NCBI RefSeq assembly: GCF_009730915.1
Contig: NC_052492.1
Location: 62,001-126,000 of the forward strand
Direction of reading: 5' to 3'
From: Dioscorea cayenensis subsp. rotundata
Lineage: Eukaryota > Streptophyta > Magnoliopsida > Dioscoreales > Dioscoreaceae
Length of the DNA: 64,000 nt
The notes below the pieces were generated by a model. The model saw nothing but the letters and a program-made list of their open reading frames with translations, was not told the DNA's origin and searched no databases. This document shows positions 37,941-48,494 of the stretch, piece by piece. Made by a program: the position numbers and the translations under genes. Numbering within the stretch: position 1 is the stretch's first letter; each line of letters opens with the position of its first letter.

Positions 37941-39852
37941 ATGATTCAGATGCATAGTATTATAATGTGTTACTATATTACAGTGAAAAGTTAAATACAT
38001 AGTATTTTAATCTGGACTATCCAATCATTTTCAGCACAGTACTTTAACAAATCATAGTCATCTACGGTAACTAAACTACACGAACAAAAAGAACCCAAAT
38101 CGATATTTTATGTTATATATTACTTATTGATGAGATATATCATTAAAAAATCATCATCATGATAAGAAATAAAGCAATAAAGAACAAAACTGAGCTAAAC
38201 TACAAATTAACACATTATCAGAATTATGTATAAAAAAGATGAAGATTCTTTCTAAAATATTAGATTTTTTTTTTACACGTATTAGGTGGAGAACTGTGAC
38301 TGCTTCCTTGTTTGTCTTATTTCTTGGACATATTAGCTTGGCTATTCTCCTGCTGCTGCTTCTTCTTCTTCTATTTAATTAAAATATACTACCATTTTTA
38401 ATGTAAATTTTAGTCACTGTTAAACGGTGTTGAATTATAATTTTATGATTTAAGTGAAATCTATTACAAAACTAGGTTTATAAGTTTTTTTTTTCATTAT
38501 ATAATATATATATTGATAAAATTAAAAAATATGACGAGATATAGATCGGTAATCCTCTACCTTTGATTTGGAAGGGTAATAAATAAAGTACTATATTTCT
38601 ATTATAGGGTTGATTATTTTTTTCATTATGTTTTGAGTTTTAAGTTATTATTTTTTTTTAATTTATAAAGCAAAATTTTCTTATTTTTTACTTTTTTTTG
38701 TTATCATATAGTTTTGATAAAATCTTTTATAATTAAATATTAAGTTGACCCAAAGTATGCCCAGTATGTATATTTTGTGAAGTCAAAACAAAACCTTATT
38801 AATGGTCCATAATTTATTTGTCATAATCTCAACACAACAAACAAACAAAAAATATATATATATATATATATATTCATGGCTTGGTTTAATGAAGTTGGAC
38901 TTGGTAAGTTCATGCAATCACTAACATACTTAATATTATTAATTAATATGGACTGGTTCAATGAATATGAGTTAATGCACTCTTATCTAGCAGACTAGCA
39001 TAAAGTCTTGTGAGTATGAATAAATAAATGCAAAAGAAAAATAAGCATAAACCTTAACTTCTTATTTTGAAGATTATTATATCTATGTACCCAAATGAAA
39101 GTATTGGTTTTGCTAAATTCAAGAATAATAAAATCACTAGGCAATAATAATAATAATAATAATAATTAATAGTGATAAAACAATATATTCCGAAATAATA
39201 TCAATTAGACATCAATAGAATTTTTAAGTCAAGACAAAGTAATGAAAAGACCATGAAGAATAAATTCAGTGGAAAATTAATCTTTAAAAAAATACTAAAT
39301 GACTCTGACGTTAATGGTTTATTAAAAAAATCACAAACCAATGACTATCACAATTTGCTAAGGATTTAAAGCATATAAAAAATGAAAAGCCATTCTCACA
39401 TTTTTGACCATTTTTAATATTTTTTTAATTTCCAATATGAATGGATGGGAATCCTAATCTCACTTTGTGGGGTGGAAAATTTACAGAATCATATTATATA
39501 TATATATATATATTATATTATATGTTTTTTTGGAGTGGTAATTTTCCAAATATTTTTATGATTTAAAATTTTGTTTTGAAAAATCGATAAAACACCTGTA
39601 TTAAAATAAAATAAATTGCAGTACAAAAGAATAAAAGCAACAGGGACTTAAAAAAACTATAATAAATCTACTGAAATAGAAAACAGAAAGTCAAAGAAAA
39701 TAACTATACTAACAAAAATAATGACAGCTTGTAAGAAGATAAAATAAAGTCTTCTCTCAATTAAACATCACTAAATATTGAAAATAGAATTTCTATAACT
39801 TAGGATAGAAGAAGGTTCTCCAGGGGTTTTTTTTCTTTGCCTTTGTCTCAAT
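37941..39852. other. Intergenic AT-rich DNA
   Basis: No gene is recognisable. It includes (AT)n near 38850-38872 and 39494-39512, and (AAT)n at 39143-39167. Nothing coding is supported on either strand. Confidence 0.5.
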
Positions 39853-40470
39853 TAGATCTGTCCAATGGCCGAGCTACCCACCCAAACCCGAAGGCCCATC
39901 CAAAAAATGGGAGGGGTTGGACAAATATATAAGGACCGATGTCCGGGCTTTGAAAAAAAAAACCCATTTTTAAAAAACGGGCCGGGTTTGATTTTCATTA
40001 ATAAAAGCCCGGCCCGGCCCGAATTATAAAATATATTTATCAACAAATAATGTATATATATATATATATAATGGTTTGAATTGCCATTGATTATTTATTA
40101 ATTCGTTTTCTATATACTTATATAATATATATTTATTATTGATTACCATTAATAGTTTGAATTTTAGTTGTAATTGAATAAATATTTGCATTTGATATTT
40201 TAATTTTTAAATGTTTTGTAGAATAATATTTGATCATATTCACATATTAATATTATTATTATTTTTTTAAAAACATATATATTATTTAATGAAAAACTTA
40301 TTGGGCGGGCTTGGGCGGCCTTGGGTAGAAGTTATTAAATATGGACGAGTTTTGGCAAAAGTTAAGGCCCGAATTTTCGGGCCGGGCCAAGCTTGGACAA
40401 ACCTAAAATTTAGTAATTATAGATGAAGTCCAGCCCGAACCTGGCCCGGCCTGGCCCATGGACAAGTCTA
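39853..40470. mobile_element. hAT-type MITE (618 bp) with TIRs and 8-bp target duplication
   Basis: The left end, tagatctgtccaatggcc, and the reverse complement of the right end, tagacttgtccatgggcc, are imperfect terminal inverted repeats. They are followed inwards by GC-rich blocks of GGGCCGGGCC type on both sides. The flanks are gtctcaat (39845-39852) and ctctcaat (40471-40478), an 8-bp duplication with one mismatch, the size made by hAT transposases. The interior is AT-rich and non-coding, so the element is non-autonomous. Confidence 0.82.
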
Positions 40471-41021
40471 CTCTCAATGAACCCAAAACTCTAAACTTCT
40501 CTTGATCATGCTGATCGGACAATGGAGTTTAAAAATTATCCATTAATCAGTAATGAGAAATACTAAAGAAGATGTTCAAAGGCTACACCTCATGCTTTGA
40601 GATATGTGAGGATTTTTGATAGTCCTCCTGATCGAAATACACACTGAGAAAACTTGGGCTGATGGTCCCGTTGTAATGGGCTTAAAGGCCCAACAAGTTG
40701 TTTTAAACCCCTTTTTTTTTAATAAAAAAAAATTATTTCCCAATTTTATTGTTATCTTTGCTGTGATTTTGGTCTCATGAATTTTGATGTGACTTCAATT
40801 GATTGCCGTGGTTTTAACCCCTTTTTTTTTAATCGATTTCTCAATAAATTTTGCTGCTAGGGTTTCGAAATGCGGACAAGTGATCTTGGTTTGGATTTTT
40901 TTTCATATTTTGATTTTTCTTCTTATTATTTCAATTGATTTCGTGTCTTTGATTCATAGTTTTTGTTGCGAATTATTCTCTTGATATGATGTTTGAATGA
41001 TTAGATCAAGAATATACGAAG
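40471..41021. other. Upstream region and 5' leader of the RNI/LRR gene
   Basis: Contains the putative promoter. A TAGGGTTT motif (telo-box complement) is at 40858-40865. A 22-codon upstream ORF starts at the ATG at 40869 and ends at 40937, ahead of the main start at 41022; it could lie in the 5' leader if transcription starts upstream of it. Confidence 0.45.
40858..40865 (-). promoter_or_regulatory. Telo-box-like motif (TAGGGTTT) upstream of the RNI/LRR gene
   Basis: The complement of AAACCCTA, 157 bases upstream of the start codon. It belongs to the same motif family as those before GCN1, TH2 and CLASP. Confidence 0.35.
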
Positions 41022-44000
41022 ATGCAACGGATTCCATCTTTGGTATCACTGTGTGTGAGAGCAGTGGCAATGGAAATTATTGATGGTAGGTCATTCGTTC
41101 AATGCTTTTCTCTTTGTTAGATGTTGATGATTTCTCAGGTTCTTGTTGATTTTTTGCTGTAGATGGTCATTTTGAGGGTGTTATTGAGCTTCCGGATGAA
41201 TTGCTTGATAGCTTGATGATGAACTTGCCTCCATTGGCACTGCAAGGCCTACATGAACAGTGAGTCAGCTTAAATTAATGATTCCAAGAATTATTTTTTT
41301 TTTTTCAGATTTTATGCCTAGTTCTTGCATTAGGATCAGTGATTTTATTTTTATGATAGTTATGTTTGTAGCAGTAGATCATTCCACTCCAAAAGTGTCA
41401 ATGGTGGGAACAAACGGCAGAGGTTTGATGCCAAGTTTGTGATTTGCTTTTGGTAAATAATGTTATCCAGGTTGGATTCTGCAATAATTTATAGGCCAAG
41501 TTGGCCTTTTTTTGTCAGGTATGAAGGTTTTGATGGAGTATGGAAGGCACTGTTTAAAGAAAGGTGGCCTGAGAACTTCAAGAGGGTTGAACTGATTAAC
41601 AAAGTAGATGGTGCTGGCTCATCTGTTGACCATGAGAATGATTGGCAGCAGCTTTATTGGGAAACCCACCTACAAAAGTGTGCAAATCTAATGGAAGCAA
41701 TTTTTTCTTTTTTAAATGTTCCTTTCTTCAGTATTGAACAATTTCTGGTTTATTGGAATAGTTGCTTGGATGAAGCTGCAGAGAGAGCAATGCTTCCTGC
41801 TTTTGATGGGCCATATTGGGGAATTGTCAATATCTGGTAAGGTAGACACTCAACGCGAATTTAGGGGCTCTAAACTGATCAATGCTTTTGTTGTAGTTTG
41901 ATCTTTAAAAGGTTTGTTTTGTTTGTTTATTTCTAGACCCAAGTGAAATTGATCAATGCACTCATGGTACGAAAGTGAAATATTATGTTCGTGTGCTTGT
42001 AAATTTGTAATATTGTAATCATGTAAAGTGGGTTCTTGATAGATATCATGATCAACCCATAACCCTTTCCTTCATACAGTTCTTTTGGAAGCTTTGTATG
42101 ATGTGCTCTTTGCTGTATCTGATATTAATTCATTTCCTGTAGATAGTATTCTGAATTCAATTGGTTATAGTGCAACTAAAGCTGATAGCTGTTCGAAGTT
42201 GCGTACGTTGTGGTTCCACTGTAATAAATTTGGTCGTTATGCCAGGTATGTTCCTTGTTTGTGTGACACTTGAGATGTGAGATGCAGCTGTAGTGTTAAC
42301 TTCTCTTTATTCTTTGGCACCCAACTTTCCAATAAATTTCCTCATTCTCTGATGTACACATATCAACCCCTACTACCTACCTTAGTCTTTCAAATTTCAG
42401 ATATGCAAAATTTGTTAGTTGATTGCACATGTAATTTTGGCTTGAGCCTACATTCTTGAACATTGTACAGGAAGAATCATCTCTTTTTTTATATATATAT
42501 ATATATAGTTTTAATTTTTATTCATTTGCACAATTTTATGATTTTGTTGCTTATTTGTTCAAGTAAACTCAAAGAATGTTCTATAAATTTTGAAGAAAAT
42601 TATTCTTCTCCTTACTGCAGATGTTTGAGACTTTCAAATGTGCTATGTATTCCAGAAATATCTGTAAGTATCTATGTTAAAGTACCTGTGGTCATGTCTG
42701 CTTGATTAATAGTTTGTAGCTGTCTCAAGTGATTTTTATATTCATCCTGTAATTTTGGAGGATCATTTTTTTAAGAAGCTTGCAGACTATAATCTGTGCC
42801 CTCTTAAATGGAATGAGGAAATTTTGTATTTTGTCCTAATGAGGTCTTTCTGTTTGATTATGCTATATCATGTGACATTTAAGATTTACCCTCATAATAT
42901 CAATTTATACAGTTTTTTTATTCTATGTTGAACCATGACAAATATCGGTTATAGAATGTTCTCATTACAAGATTAAAAAGTTCTTGCAACTTAGGCTCAT
43001 GATCCTTATAACCTTCTTTTCTTTTAGGCTATTATTCTGTAGATAGATTACAGTTGGATTTCTTCTACAAAGCATTTGATTTTTACAGTTCCATTTTATT
43101 GCTAATTTTGCGAATATGATTTGGTTGATGCATTTATTATTTAAATCAATTCATTACATCGTTTCCTTGTCCATTTATTATTTTTTTCAGGGTTTATTGG
43201 TGACTAGCAATTTGAGAGCTATGGTTTTTCGAAGTATAAAATGCAAAAGTCATGTAAGTGTCATATATCTATCAAGGTTGGGAGACTGATAAGATTTGGG
43301 GATTACACCCACACAGCATGAAGTTACTCCCTCCGTTTCTTTTTATTTGTCGTGACTCGTGAATAACCGTATCTCACATACCAAGAAAGTTGGTTATTTC
43401 ACATAATTTAATAAAAAATTAGTTATCTTTCCAAAATTACCCCTAATTTATATCTTCACATTTCTCTCTCATATTAAATTTTAAAAAAAGAATTGAATAG
43501 AGTGTTATGGTAATTTTGGAAAAAAATAATAAATGCTTCTTGATGTTCAAAAATGACAGATAAAAAGGAACATGGGTTTATGACAGATAAAAAGGAACGG
43601 ATGGAGTATATTACACTCAAATAGGAATTCTATAAGCTGGAAAAGTTTCGCACTATATATCCATACATGCCGAGCAGAATTTGACTTTTCTATGTAGACA
43701 TCATTTTATTTTATGGGGGATGTATCCATTCATTTTTAGTTTAATATAAGAACTTGTTTATGGTGATAACTGTACTTTTTGTACTGTTAATTGATAGTTC
43801 ATGTGTGACTTGATTTTGTTTTATTTTTGTTATTTTAACACCAACATTTAGTTGTGACTTCCTAGAATGCCAAGTGCAGGTTGATGGAGTTTGTGATCTT
43901 CTCAGGCAGAACAGGGATACACTGAAATCTCTTGAGTTTGTTCATTGCCGTTTTTCTTCCACTAGTTTCAGTCAGATATGCAGTTGTATATTTTTGGAAG

Positions 44001-45907
44001 CTGAACCTCATGGAATCAAATCCTTCTCTATCAAATCCTCTTCTGTTGCTGATGGCAAGAAATCTTCTCTGCCTGCTGATTTTGTATCGTTTCTGTCATC
44101 TGGAAGGTATCTCTGCATCTTTTGTATTACAATCTAAATAAACACTTCTCAAGAACATACCTATGCTTCTGTGGAAAATTAAAAATGTATTTGAATTGTG
44201 TAGAAAGCCTAAACTTTCTCACACAGGGTTCTTTTTCCATGTAATATTTGTTGTCTTATTACTTGTTTGACTATCTGGTATGTGGTTATCATAAATGTGC
44301 TTGTAATGATGATTGAGTGTGTTTTCAGGTCCTTGGAATCAATACATCTGTCAGATACTAGCATAGGGTCAAAATGTGCAAAATGGATCTTGGATACTCT
44401 TCTCAAGTCTTCTTTGAATTTGATCACCCTGGAGATATCAGACAATGATGTGAGCACTGGCTTCAGCTCCTCCATGTAATTTTTATATTATAAATTACAG
44501 CATTAAAAATTTTTTATTTTGAGTGTAGATAAGAGGTTGGCTTTCTAAAGTTGATAGGAGGCCAGGAGAATGCTCTTCACTATTAGGGCCAAAGTTGTCC
44601 TTGAAGTCTTTGAGTATTCTCAATCTAAGGTATTATGGAGTTCATCTTCATTACTTGAACATTTCAGTCTTGGGTGACCTGTAGAACAATTGGGATGTTT
44701 GATTTATGTTTTACGGTTTGTTCCATTGTTTACCAGGGGCTGCAACTTGTGCCAGGATGATGCAGAAGATCTAAATTATGTGTTGATTCACATGCCGAAC
44801 CTCACAAGTTTAGATTTGAGTGACAATCCTTTGGAGGATGAAGGAATTAGGTATGTACATTATTGAAGTGGTTTTATACTCAATTTAGACATCTATTTGA
44901 GTGACACATGTAAAACTAAACTCACCTCATTGCTTGTATCATTAGAAAAATGTTACAGAATGCTCATTGTGATTATTCCTTTTCCCCTGGTGAGCCTTTC
45001 ATGTTCAAATTTTTTTTCCAGGAGCCTGATCCCGTACTTTGTCAAAGCTTTTGAGAAAGCCTCCCCTATTTCAGATGTTTATCTTCAGAATTGCAGTCTT
45101 TCATGCAAGGGAGTGACTGAATTTTTAGAAAGCTCACAAACTTTGAGGGAACCTCTGAATAGTCTATCTGTTGCAGAGAATAACCTTTCCAGGCAAGTTG
45201 GCACTCTTTTGGTCTGTGCAGATTGTGTATTATCTTCTGTTGTTGTATTTAATTTCATCCACCAGTTTGAATAGTTGCCATATTTTCAGTTCTGTGGCTG
45301 CACCATTGGCTATATTTTTAGGTTCCCCAGGTGTGAAAGCCCTCAATATTGAAGCCATAGGATTGGAACCATTGGGATTCCAAGAACTTGAAAAAAAGAT
45401 GCCCAAGGATGTGCCGCTTGTTCGCATCAACATGAGGTTGTGTCCGCCCCCATCACAGCTTTAAGTTTGTGCTGGAACCCTTATTTATTTGACTGCCACT
45501 TTTTCTGCAGTAAAAATCGTGGTGGGAGTGATTGTGCATCTTTTATCTCTAAACTCATCATGCAAGCTCCAGATCTTGTTGTAGTGGATGCAGGATATAA
45601 TTTTATTCTCCCTGAAGCATTGATGACAGTTCATGATGCACTTAATCTTTCAACAAGTAATTGTTTGTAGTAATTCTTTTTTTTTTAAGTGTTGTGTCAA
45701 CTAGGCGAGTTTTTATTATAAAATAGATGGAAGGGTTAATTTCATGTCTCTTCAGGGAAACTGCGGCGATTAGACTTAACGGGAAATATTCGCTTATCTC
45801 ACTCAGTGCATGCATTCAAGCTTTTGGAATATCATGTTCATGGGAAGCCCATAGTGATCATTCCTTCAGGGCTACCCTCAAGTGTCCCTTATGATGATGA
45901 CCCTTAG
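41022..45907 (+). CDS. F-box-like / RNI-type leucine-rich-repeat protein with one apparent frameshift (15 exons)
   Basis: Precise function unknown. The N-terminus resembles an F-box (IELPDELLDSLMMNLPPLAL, then WKALFKERWP), followed by a plant-conserved block (DWQQLYWETHLQ, LDEAAERAMLPAFDG). The C-terminal half has irregular ribonuclease-inhibitor-type LRRs (LKSLSILNLRGCNLC, LTSLDLSDNPLEDEGI, SLSVAENNLS). Length is about 614 aa if one base is discounted. In exon 4 the frame coding LPAFDG does not continue into the expected IGELSIS, which is one base over; the break lies in GATGGGCCAT (about 41806-41815). All later exons agree with the shifted frame. Intron 12 is GC-AG. Exons: 41022-41085, 41163-41259, 41519-41677, 41762-41836, 42080-42245, 42621-42663, 43191-43253, 43880-44106, 44329-44449, 44529-44629, 44737-44850, 45022-45192, 45290-45436, 45511-45656, 45756-45907. 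It may be a sequencing error or a recent null allele. Confidence 0.78.
43327..43606. mobile_element. Stowaway (Tc1/mariner-type) MITE in intron 7 of the LRR gene
   Basis: The element is 280 bp. The left end, CTCCCTCCGTTTC, and the right end, GAACGGATGGAG, are Stowaway-type terminal inverted repeats flanked by TA dinucleotides (43325-43326, 43607-43608), the expected target duplication. The right subterminal block 'tgacagataaaaaggaac' occurs twice in tandem. The interior is AT-rich and non-coding. Confidence 0.9.
45193..45289 (+). other. GC-AG intron (LRR gene intron 12)
   Basis: The exon ends TTTCCAG and is followed by GCAAGT; the acceptor is TTTTCAG. Only this junction keeps the frame from NNLS into SVAAPLAIFLGSPG. 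The nearby GT at 45197 would give an unrelated frame. Confidence 0.85.
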
Positions 45908-48473
45908 CAGGGTGACATCCAGGCTTTTGGAGGTCAACGAAAACCAGAAATAGAAAGAAGTATCTGCACATGTGATGTTTATGACAAGTGGAAGTTATGA
46001 GTAGAAAAATTGAATTGGACTCCTACATATGACAAACAATTTATCTGTTAGTCTGGAAACCCTGAATTTTCTCTGGAGGTTGCACTATCCCCAAGCCAGG
46101 TAATTTTGAAGCTTTCTAGAAAGCAAGTTTGCTTTATGTGTTTGATTGAATGAGGACTAATGAGTCTTCTCCAATATTATTCCTATATTGCCTGGTAATT
46201 TGCTAGACTGTATGCTGTTGGTCTTTCTCATTAAAACATCTATACTCAATAGATATGTATGTTCAACCTTATTGATATTTAAGAGAACAATTTACTATTT
46301 TTCATCTCAAATCATTTGGATGATATTTTGATATTGGACTGGTTTTGTGTATATAGTGGGCTTGAAGGGATTACCTTTTACTTGATTCAGTTATAGTTGT
46401 GGTCTGTTGCGAAACATGGCATTCCTCAATTCCTTTTATTCTCTTAATGGGGTTCTGGCCTGCCTTGAGAAATAAGCTAACCTTTTTCTCTTTGTTTGTC
46501 ATTGTTTTATAAATCATTTCTTTCAGCTCTCCTTCACAGTGTGGCAAAGAAGAATCTGCAACCAAGTGAGTTATTTACTTCTGAAGAAATTTAATAATGA
46601 TGAGCATCTTTACCTGTAAACAGTGACAGCAGGTCTTTGCTCTTTTGTTTGATTAATATACTTGCACTTCACTGTAAAGTGATGTTTTATTTGTAATTTT
46701 GTCTACGGCACTTTGCGACCTTTGCGCCGAGTGCTGTTTGCGTAGTTGGTATGTGTATGATTTTATATACAATCTGGACCCACTTGATGATCATTATCAA
46801 GTTGCCATTTTGTGGATATGGCTTTACCTTAGGAGCATCTTTATGTCTTTGCTCTGATCATTATGGACTCAGTGGTTGAAAAGGACTTTGTCCAGTGTTT
46901 GATTGGAATTTTCAGTGTGTTAGTGCATGCATGCAATGAAATTTGTCTGATTAGAATGTGAATCATAGAATAATAAGTCTATTTCAATCTGTCCAGCGCA
47001 ATCAATGTGTTCTTATGCTTATACTATTCAGATCTGTTTGTTCTCCTCTGCGCCATCTGCTTCTGTTTTTCTGTCGGAACATGCATGCTCAATGTTCTTT
47101 AAGTTCACTTAAATTGAAAATCAAATTTCCATATTCATCAATGAACCATATTATTAGCTTATATGAATGTTTCCACAAAATCAGTTTAAATGACTGAATT
47201 TTTATTTGAAGTATCATCTATATACATACATGTATTTTCTGATTGATTGACTCATTGATTGATAAATGATGATCAGGTGGAGATTGATTGATAAAATGGT
47301 GAGCAGATGGTGCCCTTTGTTTGTCATCAACCACACCAACCACTTCACAGTCCAAAAACCAAATGTGCCCTCTTAACAACCAGAAACAGGACAATGGCCA
47401 AAACTTTGCTGAACCGTCACAGAATAATAGTATATACCCATCCGGCTTCAAACAACTTAATCATGTATTGATGGGGAATGATTCTTCAAGTATGTATTAG
47501 GCCCACTTAAAAGTGGCTTTCAGAGTCCTTACCTTATCCTTGCAAGAATGGCTTCAGAAACTGGTTTTAGGATATCAGCCACGCCAACCAAATTGATGCT
47601 TATACATCAACCACTAAAGGAATGGATTAATTAATTCTCATGCTGAACTTAATTAAGAACTTGTGGAGACCATCTATGTGGGTAAACATTTGTGGATCTT
47701 ATAGTCTAAATCATGATACTCACTTTCCTGTCATATGAAGTCATAAAATTTTAGTTGTGTTAAAACAGAACTATTATGAATATTAATGGGCTTTTGCATA
47801 TGTATATATGTGTGTGTAACTTTGTATGAAGTTCCTCGTTCATGGATACTTTTGAAAAAAATTATTGTATAACTAGAGAATAAAGAGAAAATTAGTGAAT
47901 TTTTACATATAAACAGATATTGATTATGTGTAGTTTACATGATTTTTTATATTTTGAGTTTTATTTTATTTTATATTATTGACAAAAGTGGACAAGCCAC
48001 GTGTCAGGACATGCATGGTAATGTGAAATCGTGGTCAAGGACCTTTTTGGCACCATTGTGCTTTCGGGTTGTTTTAATTTTTTTATAAATTAAATATAAA
48101 ATACATATATTTTAAAATATATTTTTAGTTTATATAATTATCATATAAATCAAATAAAAATACTTGATAGAAAAAAAATTGAAGTATTTAAGGAAAGGAT
48201 AAATTTTTTTTATAAAAATAATTAATATTAGTTACAAAAATCCATGGTTAAATATATGTGTCATAGTATATATATCTAAACAAACCCTTTGATTATCATA
48301 TGATAGTATTTATATTCTTGAATTGCCCGGCAACTACCCGCATCTTTACGGTGCACCCAAACTCCCGCACTTTCACTCCACTGCGAGAACCTTTTTATCC
48401 TTCTCTTTCTCTGAATTTATCGCATTTCTCCCAGAACTCCCCCTCAATTTGATCGCCATTGTTGTCAATCTGG
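45908..48473. other. 3' flank of the LRR gene and intergenic DNA
   Basis: The first several hundred bases are probably 3' UTR. The rest is AT-rich without recognisable genes on either strand. The segment from about 48330 becomes GC-richer, fitting the CLASP leader. Confidence 0.5.
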
Positions 48474-48486
48474 ACCCTAACCCTAG
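48474..48486 (+). promoter_or_regulatory. Telo-box-like ACCCTAACCCTAG in the CLASP 5' leader
   Basis: Two overlapping CCCTA motifs end 8 bases before the CLASP start codon at 48495, so they are most likely in the 5' UTR. This is the fourth gene in the window with this motif class. Confidence 0.4.
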
Positions 48487-48494
48487 GCCTCGGC

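Noticed and set aside
41716..41901. A separate small gene inside exon 4 of the LRR gene
   Set aside because: Part of this frame (GHIGELSIS) is the continuation of the LRR protein after its frameshift; the rest is intron sequence.
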